A stretch of DNA of 64,000 nt from positions 15,031,203-15,095,202 of the forward strand of contig CM022945.1 in NCBI GenBank assembly GCA_012931725.1, written 5' to 3'. The notes below the pieces were generated by a model. The model did not search any database. It was given only the letters and a program-made list of their open reading frames with translations, and had not been told where the DNA came from. Shown piece by piece: positions 12,995 to 23,448 of this stretch (positions within the stretch are counted from its first letter, which is position 1; every line of letters starts with the position of its first letter). A program made the position numbers and the translations under genes. The DNA is from Litsea cubeba. Its lineage: Eukaryota > Streptophyta > Magnoliopsida > Laurales > Lauraceae.

Positions 12995-13100
12995 TTCGGA
13001 CGACCCGCTATTTTCTATCTGCTGAGAGTCTTGCTCGTATGGGAAGAAGAAGTAAAAGAAAATATCAGAAGTAAGCGGTCATTTATATAAATGGATTTTT
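12995..13100 (-). promoter_or_regulatory. LIG4: LIG4 5' leader and proximal promoter region
   Basis: The stretch just upstream of the LIG4 ATG is moderately GC-rich close to the start and becomes AT-rich beyond 13080. No TATA box stands out. The transcription start cannot be fixed from sequence. Confidence 0.4.
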
Positions 13101-14723
13101 ACGAGAAAACTAAGCTTAAAAATTAATTAAATGATTTAACGTAGAAAGACATAAAATAATGAGATAATTGCTGGTACAATTTTTTTTTTTTTTTTTGTGG
13201 TCAAAATCACCCCATTCACGATTCGTCAACTTTCACTACAAAAAAATGATACTACGCTCTATCTTCTTCTACCTAGTGATGGAAAGGTTATGAAAATCAT
13301 TGCACTTTGTGTCCCAATAGTATGCCTTAAGTGGTTTTAAGGTCTCATGCTTAATTTCTACACATTTATTTTCCCCTTTTGCATGATTATGGAGTGCAAG
13401 GTGTTCGATGAAATGCCTAAATGAGATTTTTCTCTTGATTTGGCGGTGTCTTCGAGTGAGATTGGAGGTGATGAATTTAAGTATGGTTTTGTGAACATTT
13501 AGAGTTTGAAGGCATTTTTTTGAGGAAATTTTGTACGTTTTGATGCTTGTGACTTGTGATCAACATGTAGGGAGCCATCTTTGGCATCTTTGAGTAGTGA
13601 ATGCGAGTTCTTTTTTCCTGGGTATTGTATTGTTTGTGTGGAGTTTTAGAACCCAATAGTGTTTCTTCTTTCGTTGATCTGTAATCCTTGAACCAATTTT
13701 AAGAATAGATTTGATAGTGGATGGATTGAATACACTTCATTACGTGATTTTTGAAAGATTTATCAAACTCTTCTTCTTTGATGCATTCACCACCTCCTTT
13801 CGATTTTCCTTTATTTCTTTGACTTAACTATTCAACTCCTATCAAATCTCAACATCATCTCCTCCAAAACCAAGACTAATCAGGTATGAAAACAATCAAA
13901 GAAGCTGAAGAAAAGTCAAAGAAGAAAAGTTACAGGAAGTTGACGATATTATCAACCAAGTTGATAATATTGTCAACGGGGTAATCTCATCCAAAAAATG
14001 TACAAACAATCATTTCATCATTTTATGGTCTTTCTTCATAAAATTGTTTAAATATGGTTTAGGCTTAATGTTTTTTGTAAAAAAACCCTTATTTTAGCTA
14101 GGTTAAAAACCATGTAGGTTGTCTTCATTGACCGTGGTTCAACATCAATGCATAGCCACTAGCTAGCTTGCCTTTATACTTGAAACTTTTGTTCCAGGAA
14201 TTTTAAATGGATTGAATATATTTAGTAACCTTTTATTATTCAAAATTAATTTGAATATTAACTTGAAATAATTATTCAGTTTTCATTAGTTAACATGTAC
14301 ATTATACGGGATCTAACGCTAGTCAGCCTAGTCTTTCTTAAAAGAGCAGACTAAGCCCAACCACCAGTATTTGTTAAAAGAAATCCTTGTTTGATGGTCA
14401 TCCGGTGCATATGAAGCTAACCCCTTGATGTGGGGCCCACTTAGGAAAGCGATCGGGTGGAGAAATCTTAATCTGGTTGGAATTTACTCGTTAGAAAAAA
14501 TGGGTCCCATGTAATCATCATAATCCCTTTTATCAATGGCCAACAAGTTTCATCCTTTCTAAAAATGAAACCGTCGAACAAATGGCGCTGACCATTAAGA
14601 TGGTTGTAAAAAATGGGATCGGCCTAATTCAAAGGCGTCCTATATGTGCAGTCCATTCGGATTAGTCATTAGCTGGGCCCCACTATGATGATGCGTACAT
14701 GGTGTGCAAAAAGAAAATGCACA
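13101..14723. other. Intergenic, no gene recognised
   Basis: AT-rich sequence with homopolymer T runs (for example 13180-13197). No splice-consistent coding or paired repeat was recognised. Confidence 0.5.
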
Positions 14724-14731
14724 GGGTAAGT

Positions 14732-15153
14732 TAGGGCTGATCAACCGGATTTTCGGTGCGGCCTAAAATAAAGGACCAGACCGGACCACTTATAAGTGGT
14801 CCGGTCCGGTCCAAACCGGTCTGGTTGGACCACTTAAAGTGGTCCAGACCCGTTTCCATTTTTTTTTTTCATTTTCACCTCACACCTAAAAAGTGGGCAA
14901 ATGTCAAATGAATGAATGATGGGTTTTACAAATGGGCGCTGGGCTAGGGCGTTGGGCTCATGCCTCATGGGCTCATCAATATTAAAAAAAAAAAAAACTT
15001 ATTATTTTAATAAATCCGGTCCGGTCCGGTCCAAACCGGACCCCAAAAGGCCTGGACCGGACCGGATTTGGACCACTAAGATCGCAAATCCGGTCCGATT
15101 CGGTCCAATTTTGTGGTCCGGTCCGGTCTGCGGTCCGGTTCTGTGCAGCCCTA
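14732..15153. mobile_element. hAT-type MITE rich in GGTCCGGTCC
   Basis: Terminal repeats TAGGGCTG and CAGCCCTA are flanked by a perfect 8-bp target duplication, GGGTAAGT, at 14724-14731 and 15154-15161. That combination is diagnostic of the hAT superfamily. Inside, both halves carry many CCGGTCC/GGACCGG units that would fold back on each other. The element is 422 bp and has no transposase. Confidence 0.9.
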
Positions 15154-15219
15154 GGGTAAGTGCCCCATAAGTGAAAAAAAAAAGAGTGAAAAATAGCATT
15201 AGAACGGAGTAGGATCAAA

Positions 15220-15480
15220 CTAAATGTTTTCCGACGCTCAAAGCAGCGATAAAGCTGCATTTGCAACTTTTCCTCCCCCTTAAACGGAGGAAAACCTGCA
15301 TATGCAATGTTTCCACCGTTATAAGTAGTGGTAAAGCTACATTTACAACTTTTCCTCCCCTCTGAGTGGAGGAAAACCTATATATGCAACTTTTCCGCCA
15401 TTGTAAGCAGCGGTAAAGCTGCATTTGCAACTTTTCCTCTACTCTGAGTAGAGAAAACCTGTATATTTTCATTTTTTCGC
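15220..15480. repeat. 82-bp tandem repeat, about three copies
   Basis: The unit word AAAGCTGCATTTGCAAC (one copy with two changes) begins at 15251, 15333 and 15415, giving a period of 82 bp. Each unit holds two small palindromes: GCAGCG...GCTGC and TTTTCCTCC...GGAGGAAAA. Confidence 0.85.
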
Positions 15481-16320
15481 TTTTAGGCCTGTGTTGAATT
15501 TGTTGTAGGGCCCATATGAAAAATCCATAATTTCTATTTAACTCCACGGTCGGGCCCATTTACTGAACTGAACTCGTTCTCTCTTTTTTTTTTCCTATAG
15601 AAAAAAATGTGAACTCGTTAAAGTAGTTGTCCTCCCTTTTATGGAATGACCCCAAATCTTCTCTAATATAAACTGGTCCCCTATAAGATTGACCGCTCCT
15701 GTTGGAGTAAAATACGGGGTCCATATGGTTATCAAGCCTAAGTTTAGAACCAATCTTAGACATGGCCCTTAAATTAATGCAGAGGCTGACCTCAATTGAA
15801 AATCATATGTACTTTTACTCCTACTAAATATGCCAGCGAGGCTAAAAATTAAGTTGGGCTTTGGTTTTGCCCATACGCCTAAGAGCAACGCCCAATTCCA
15901 ATGTAATGTGGGTAAAGTTCTGGTCGAGCTTGTGCCGGCTTGACCTACTTTAGAGTAAAATGCTATGCATTGACAGAAGATGAAGGTAAGTATGTCCGCC
16001 AAAGACGTAAAAACAGTGTGGATCCAAACTGCATATGCAATGGAAAGCCTGCGGCCGATTTTCTAATTCTTCCAAACCTTTAGGTATGAGTTGGGTCTGC
16101 GGTATGATCCATATGAAAATGCACGATTATCAATACATGATTCCTATCTAAATGCAGAATGGGGTTCATTTATTGAACTGATATCATTTCTTATTTCGTA
16201 GAAGAAAACTTGAGCTCATTAAAGTGAACGTCCCACAATTTCACGGATCGTCCCCAAATTTACTCTAATAGAAATTATTGCCGTTAATTGGAGTAAAATA
16301 CGGAGATAAACCACGGATTG
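15481..16320. other. Intergenic, no gene recognised
   Basis: Two diverged copies of a segment are visible. TACGGGGTCCATATGG near 15713 and the 15640-15720 stretch resemble 16220-16310, sharing CCCCAAAT.TTCTCTAATA and GGAGTAAAATACGG. No coding structure was found. Confidence 0.4.
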
Positions 16321-16429
16321 AGAGAGATGTTTTCAAAAGACGAACCTCTTGCGGAGTCCACTCCCCTAACTCATTGGGAGCGAGAGTGAGACACTCATAG
16401 GATCCATACTCATTTTGTTGGGTATAGCT

Positions 16430-16700
16430 AAAAAAAACCTATGAGTCTAACGTAGGCCAACTTGCATTATGTGGGCTGTGAGTTGGCCCTTCTGGAAGTT
16501 GGGTTGAATCTAGTTGAATCAAATTAGGTTTGCCTCATATTCGGAACGGTATTTATAGAACTCGAGTCTAGCTTGGATTGGCCAAAAACCCAACATGTAC
16601 AGGCCACCTGAGTCCCTAGAGTTTGGCATATAGAAATGCAGGAGTGTTTTTACATGATGCCAAGTGGGCCCTAATGTGACATCAAGATCCGATTAGCCAT
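16430..16700 (+). repeat. Dispersed repeat, copy 1
   Basis: This copy resembles 18340-18620 (same orientation) and 19385-19660 (opposite). Shared words are GTGAGTTGGCCCTTCT, TTGAATC.A.TTAGGTTTG, CCAACA.G..CAGGCCACC and GCCCTAATGTGAC. The family is not identified. Confidence 0.6.
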
Positions 16701-17579
16701 TTGGGTCGACGAGCACATGAAATGTCAATGTTTATTCTCTGCATCAGGAAGCCAAGATGAAACAAAACGATGCCCAATCCATAATCAATCAGATGTTCCA
16801 CTAGCAATCTAGAAAAGGGCAGTATCGACTTCACTTTTCAACATCACGATTAAAGTTAAATTTCAACAATTGAAAACACTTTCTTATGAAATTTATTTTA
16901 CCTCTTGAAAGACAAACATTGCCCGGTCCCATGAAATCCCATTCCAAATGAAACTGGACCCAGTCGCATTGAAAAGATTTTGAGTCCGATGATACAACGA
17001 GTTCGGATGATTGGGATGTACGGAGCTCACCATGGGGCCCATATACTGATGAACCGAAACTTTAAAATTGAATGTAATCGCCCCTCTGATAGAATATTCT
17101 CAAACGAGTATAATAGAATTTGATTGTACCACAAGATTGGACATAGGACTGATAATGTGGTTTGCACAATCGAATGCATTATTAATTCTATGCATTAGTT
17201 ACACTAACAGTCAGATGTTCAATCTAAGTGGTATTTACACTACTGATGATTTCTTTCAGGCAAGAAAAAAAAATCAGATGTTGAATCTTAGAGTTATAGT
17301 GGGACCAAATCCTATCAAATAAATTTGAGGAAATGTTAGGCATTAAGTTCAATTTAAATGGTCTTGATCATCAGTAGGTGGGCCCCACGGTGATTTCCAC
17401 TACTTTGTTCGTAACAAACGGGCATTGCAACTTTGGGCATTTTGTTGCTTGAAAGTCAACTCGTAAAGACTCAACCGGAAGGGAAAACATGTTTGCAGGA
17501 TTGTCGCTGTATATATCAGCGGTATAATTACAATCGCAAGTTAGTAGACAACTCAGTATGTATGTGAATCTTAGGGGGT

Positions 17580-18168
17580 CGTTAACGGGACCGTGATCGT
17601 TATTTATTTTTAATCCATGTCTTCCAGAATTTGGAACTAGGTACGGCTTAGTTTATTCAAAATAATATAACATACATCAATTATAAGTATTAATTCATGT
17701 TACCGAGTACCAACTTAGTAACTTACGTAAGTTACCATGTATGTAGCACCTTAAATATATTATATATTATATTTATCGAGATTAAATATGACAATGAAAT
17801 TAATAATATGACAAAAAAATAATATAAACCATTTGACATTTAAACTCTAAATCCTAAGGTTAAAGGTCCCAACAATTTAAAACCTTAAATAAATTTTTTT
17901 TTTGAATTGGGAACCATAAACCATATAAAAACCTTATGAATTAAACCCTAAACTCTATTAACTAGATAACTATAGTTCATTTATAAACTTAATAATTTTA
18001 GGTTAACACGAACCGACCGAATCCAAACCGATATTTAGGTTAACCGATCCGATGGTTAATCCTCTAAAAAAACTTTGGTTTGGTTAAATGGTTGAAATTA
18101 ACCGAAAATTTTTGGTTAGGTTAAAAATATATCAATAACCAAACCGACCGACCGATGCACACCCCTAC
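17580..18168. mobile_element. Insert in left arm with hAT-like right end
   Basis: These bases are missing from the opposite arm of the inverted duplication. The right end reads GATGCACACCCCTA, whose complement TAGGGGTGTGCATC is a typical hAT terminus. Inside are repeated ACCGACCGA and GGTTAACCGA words. The left end does not match and no duplication is seen, so the element is probably truncated. Confidence 0.5.
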
Positions 18169-18704
18169 TCGGGTTGGGTCGTCCTCAGACTTTTGGGGCT
18201 AGATGTGTCATAGGATATTCAGTGGTAAGAAAATGGGCCGTGAAAAATGAATGTTGGCATATTATGGACATGGTAACATAAACGAGTTTTCTTCCCTCTC
18301 TAGTCTAATTGGGTTAAGAGACACAAATGAGATTGGAGTTCTTGTAGTCTACAACCAATAGGTCTAACAAGGGTCAATTTGCATTAAGTGGGTTGTGAGT
18401 TAGCCCTTCTAGGATTTAGGCGGTATCCAGTTGAATGATATTGGGTTTGGTCCTTCTATAATTTGAGTCTACTTTAGTTTAGCTGGAAGGCCAACACAAG
18501 CCACCCAAGTGGCACCCCTCCTCCTAGTTTTTGGTATCTAAAATTACAAAATTATCTTTAAGAAATGGTGCCAAACAAGCCCTAATGTGACCTCAAATCC
18601 ACTTTCTAGCTAGAACTTTGTTAGCCCACCACATGAACTTGATGATGAGACAATGTAGCCAAAACAACAAAGTAAAATACGAGAGTGCATGGTTAGTTTC
18701 CAAT

Positions 18705-19019
18705 TAGGGGTGTTCATGCTAAGGCATATTCAGACTCGGCCTGGCTTTAGAAACACTGGCCCAGGTCCGACACGGACCATAAAAGTTAGGCTTGAGGCCA
18801 CCTATTTAATCAATCTAGCTGGCGGAACTGGGCTTTTCATCACTTTTGTGGGCATTAGAGCACTAATTAAGTTAATTTACATGCATTTCTTACACAAGCC
18901 CGGGCTATCGGCTCCCTTCACCTAATCCAAGCCCAGCCCAACTATTAATCGGGCCCTAATTACACATCTGAGCCTGGCCCAAAGCGGGCTCGAGCTGGCC
19001 TGGCCCATGAGCACCCCTA
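18705..19019. mobile_element. hAT-type MITE
   Basis: The ends TAGGGGTGTTCATG and CATGAGCACCCCTA form inverted repeats. The flanks TTTCCAAT (18697-18704) and ATTCCAAT (19020-19027) match at 7 of 8 bases, as expected for a hAT target duplication. The element is 315 bp, rich in GGGCTGGGC-type words, and has no coding. Confidence 0.85.
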
Positions 19020-20445
19020 ATTCCAATACATTTCAAATCTTGAGCGAAATAGGCATTTGTTACGTTTTTTCAAACTGGTTCCTGATGAGAATGTAATTGC
19101 CAACGTGGCTCACAAAGGATCAAGAATGAGGTACTATGTTCTAAACATCTTTCGCCTTTAAAGAATAAGCGAGCTAGCCCCTTTGGGCATAGAGGATTTA
19201 ATACATGGGTGGGGAATTAACCAACGGTTGGGTTTAGTATAAGAAGCGAGCCTCTTTTTAATACATGGGTGAGGACTTAAGTTATGTTTTTAGGGCTTCA
19301 CTTGGGCCTTACTTCATGGAATTGGCGTCTTTTTGTTTCATCCAGGTTTACTGATGCGGAGAATATGCAATGACATGTCATGCTCTCGCCTACAGTAACA
19401 ACTAATTGAATTTGAGGTCACATTAGAGCTTGTTTGGAACTTGTTCGTAAAGATAGTTCTATAATTCTAGAGACCAAACTCTAGGGGTGCCATTTGGGTG
19501 GCTTGTGTTGGGTTTGTGGCAAAACTAAAGTAGACTGAAATTCTAGAATGATCAAACCTTATTTCGGTCAATTGGATTAAGTCTTAATTCCAGAAGGGCC
19601 AACTCACAACTTACTTAATGCAAGTTGACCCATGTTAGACCTATTGGTTGTGGACCACCAGAATTCCAATCTCGTTTGTGTCTCTTATCCCAACTAAATT
19701 AGAGAGCCAAAAAGCTCATTTATGTTACCATGTCCATAATAAGATCACATTCATTTTTCATGACCATTTTTCTTACCACTGAATATCCTTTCATACATCT
19801 CACCCCAAATGTCTGAGGATCAAACCCGAGCACCTGACCCAGATCACTTGATCAGACTCGGGGAGAGAGTGAGATAAATAAAAAATAAAAAAACTCAGCT
19901 TGCAAGATTACCGTTGTATGTAGCTGTGGTAACATTACAATTCTAAGTATACCGCTGATATATACAGCGGCAATCCTGCAAACATGTTTTCCCCCCTGGT
20001 TGGATCTTTATGAGTTGACTTTCAAGCAACAAAATGCCTGTAGTTACAATGCCTGTTTGTTACGAACCGAGTCATGGAGATCACCTCAAGGCCCACCTAC
20101 TGATGATCAAAACCATTCAAATTGAATTCAATGCCTGATATTTTCTTATAACTTACTTGATATGATTTGGTCCAATTATAAGATTGAACATTTGTTTTTT
20201 TTTCTTGCCTGAAAAAACTCATCAGTAGTGTAACTATCAATCAAATTGAACATCTGACTGCTAGTGTAACTAATGCTTTAGAATTCATAATGTGCGTGTA
20301 AAATTGTGCAAATCACGTTATCAATCATATCAATTTTATGGTAGGATCAAATTCTATTATATAGTAGTTTGAGGATATTCTAACAGAGTGGGGTTACATC
20401 TACTTTTAAAGATTCAGTTCATTAGTATATGGGCCCCACGATGAG

Positions 20446-21632
20446 TTCTCCACATCCCTCTCATCAGAAGCACATATATAAGAATAACATGAAGAATAAT
20501 ACGTAAGAATAACATGTAAGAATCACAAACCACGTAAGAATAACAAACCACCCCTTGGCCATGTGTACACGTAAGAATAACATGAAGAAGCAATTCAAAA
20601 CCATTCAAAATCTTATATTACCCTTCTAACATGTCTAAACATTCCTAATATATTTAACACAATCTCATCATCCATCCTTAAAAAACAATTCAAACTACGT
20701 ACTCTCTTAACACAACACTATCTAATATCTAATTACTAGATAACCTTATGGTTTAAATATATCAATTCTAACATTTCTATTGGAATATCATGGCACCTTT
20801 GCACTATTCTCTATTAAGAGGTATAGTAATAAAGATGTAAAAACAACAAAAAAGAATCTTGCTGTATGCAGAGGCGAACCAAATGGTTGAAGGAACCTGT
20901 GCTTTCTGTTTCCACAGTTAGGCATGGATTCAATTTTCAAACTGTTTGGATTTAGTCTTTCTACTTTCAACAAAACATCATAACTGTAGCTGTAGGAGCT
21001 CCTTTCCCTTCTTTGGAAGAGTCCTCTGGAAGGGTGTGTTTTTTCCTTAACTTATCGAAGGGATGTAACTTGGACATGGAAAGAAAGTCTTTGACAGTTG
21101 AACACGACATCTGTCCTGAACCAAAGGATCATGCTCCACATATCTTTCAAGATAAGATTTGTTTCAAAGTCATAAGTAATTACACATTATTAATGAAGTA
21201 GTTTGGTATGCCAAATTAACAGCTTGTTTTATACCTTATCAATCCAACTTGTGGGGTCAACTTTGCTTTGAGTGGTTTGGATTAAAGGATGAGCAGCGGC
21301 AACATTTTCTTCCAGACAAAAAGTTGTGGAACAAAAACACCATACACAAAATTCCAAGGGAATAAATAAATATATGCATGATTATGAATGCTAGCTCTTT
21401 TTAGGGGAATGGTTCTCATGGAACCAATCAAGAGAATGCCCATATAGGATCCCCTATGATTAATCAATCCAGGCCCTCTTTCTCAAGTTGAATTGAAATA
21501 TATAAAAACTAAAATCGATAAATTTGAGCGTCATAGATCAAAGGGTCAAGATAATTTAAGTAGAGCATGCTTCTCATCCCATGATTAGGATTTTCTAATG
21601 GATCTCATCCAGGGGCGAAACTAGTAGGGGCC
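20446..21632. other. Intergenic; short AAGAATAACATG repeats
   Basis: Between about 20480 and 20590 the word ACGTAAGAATAACA recurs several times. The rest shows no splice-consistent coding. Confidence 0.4.
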
Positions 21633-21741
21633 ATGCACCCGTGCCTTGGGTTGGATGTCCCCCACTCTTTGCTTCATGCTCTTCTTAATTGTCCACAACA
21701 CAAATGCTGGGACTATCTTCCAACCCAAGGCACGGGTGCAT
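21633..21741. other. Hairpin with 23-bp perfect arms
   Basis: Bases 21633-21655 are the exact reverse complement of 21719-21741 (arm core GTGCCTTGGGTTGG), with a 63-base loop. Pairing continues weakly into the loop through GTCCC/GGGAC. It could be a small-RNA precursor or the remains of a foldback transposon. No known plant miRNA sequence was recognised. Confidence 0.6.
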
Positions 21742-21926
21742 CATTGCCAACTAGAAACTACTTCAACTAGCTAGCTTGTGGTGGGCACGTTCTACATATA
21801 ACCAACAGGTGAAGCATACTATCGTGTGGCAAACTCACGGTCATGCTTATACAAAGGATGAGCTCCCGGTAATGCCAACTAAGTGGTCAAGATTCCTTTG
21901 TATCCGACCTTGGAGCATGACAATGC

Positions 21927-21928
21927 TC

Positions 21929-21964
<36 letters not shown>
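21927..21964. repeat. CT microsatellite
   Basis: An almost pure (CT)n tract with one GCT interruption. Confidence 0.9.
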
Positions 21965-23230
21965 AATGAGCACCTATCGTAGATTGGCTTTGGAGTCCAC
22001 TTGAGAGTTGAGGCCCACCAATTATAGAAAATGTTTAAAATAGAAAGATATAGATATAGATGTGGCCCCACTTGTACATAGAGTTTTAATTAGTCTATTA
22101 AATCATCCTAATTGCTTGATTTATAGCTCTCATTAGTTTTAGAATGCATCATTTTTTTTTTCAATTGAACTAACAGTCGTGTTTGGATCATTGTACGAGA
22201 TTCGTGACATTAGGTGGAGGCTTCAGTACTAAGGGATTATTTGTTTCACGCCCCATTTACATATGTAAACATTCCCCATGTCAACTATTTCCACACAATT
22301 TATGTTAGTTTGTGAAATTTACACACACGGTGTGTAAATTATATGTGATTTTGGTCTGTAAATCATGTGCATAAGGGCTTTTACATTTTCACTCATCATA
22401 TATGCTTATTTTCATTTTTTTTAGTTTTTGTAGGCCCCTAAATACGATCCGAACCATTAAACATGTTAGGAAGGAAGGCCAAAAGCAGTTATCTGATCAA
22501 ATCTCAGCCGTCGGATCATCATAAATTGTGATATATTTATGAAAAAGTCCAGACTATTGATCTTCGTTTTTGGATGTTGTGGGCCTCATTTTCACGATCC
22601 GAACCGTTAATCCTCTTGAAAATGTCATTTCCAGCAAGGAGGGCTAATCTTAGGTGTTGGTTCAACATGGATTTTGAAATATCTTCGAAAAACATATAAA
22701 TTGTTGGATGCTAATGCTACAATGCATTCCACGAGTTGAAAAGACTGTCTATTTCTTTTCAAATTTTTTGGATCATTTGGGCCTCTAAAGCAAGATCTGA
22801 ACTCTATATATATCCTCTTCACAAGGCCAAAAATGGGCAGTGATTCAAATTTTCATGGATTGTGAGATACTTATAAATCCTAGCCATAGGGCGAATTTAT
22901 ATTAGTAAAAATAATATAAAGCCTCTATTTTTTAGATAATAATTCGCATAAAAAAATATTAAAAGTGAACAATTCCTCATGTGTGAGCCTTAGAGAATTG
23001 AACTCCTCAGAAATTATTATTTAACGAACACAAAACATCATCGTACCTTTCACTATTGGCTCATCACGGATGGCCCACTATTATTTGGCTTTTTTGTACC
23101 ACACTGCGGTCCAAACACAAGAAAGGAGACTGTTTACTTTTACCAGAGAACACCAAAGAAAGGAGGCTTTTACCATAAATGGTACAGGACGCACAACGAA
23201 TAAAGCATCTATCCAAAACGACCAACGGTG
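21965..23230. other. Intergenic upstream of F-box gene
   Basis: No gene recognised. Two related segments near 22440-22620 and 22740-22850 repeat the words GATC.GAAC and CACAATTTATGA in diverged form, suggesting an old repeat. Confidence 0.35.
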
Positions 23231-23448
23231 CCCGGTGCCCACCCCCATCTCTCTCCTGCACTAATCATTTTATCCTCTTGAGTAAAATGACCGAATTGCC
23301 CATTTTGCTCCCACTCTCCATCACCACCTTCTCTCCATCACCATCACCATTGCCTGGTTTCACATGAATTTCATCAACACAGCAAAAACAATAACCCCCA
23401 CCACCACCACCACAATAACAACCAAAAAAGGGAAAAAAAAAAAGTACC
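23231..23448 (+). promoter_or_regulatory. 5' leader of the F-box/Kelch gene
   Basis: A CT/CA-rich stretch (CTCTCC, CACCACCACC repeats, then a short A run) leads directly into the ATG at 23449. This is typical of a plant 5' untranslated leader. The transcription start is not determinable. Confidence 0.4.

Larger units (their letters stand above)
17030..20445. repeat. Large imperfect inverted duplication
   Basis: The left arm (about 17030-18650) is repeated in reverse in the right arm (about 19380-20445). Matching landmarks are the GGGCCCATATACTGATGAA side at 17036 against TTCATTAGTATATGGGCCCC at 20418, the GCTGTATATATCAGCGGT side at 17507 against the reverse near 19950, and GATATTCAGTGGTAAGAAAA near 18212 against the reverse near 19770. 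The left arm carries about 590 extra bases (17580-18170). The spacer (about 18650-19380) contains a hAT MITE. Confidence 0.8.

Noticed and set aside
12641..13090. Plus-strand open frame of 149 codons over LIG4 exon 1
   Set aside because: It is the antisense of the conserved ligase exon, and its Gly/Glu/Ala-rich reading results from GC-rich codons on the other strand.
14916..15266. Frames rich in Gly-Pro-Asp-Arg
   Set aside because: They are translations of the GGTCCGGTCC repeats within the hAT MITE.
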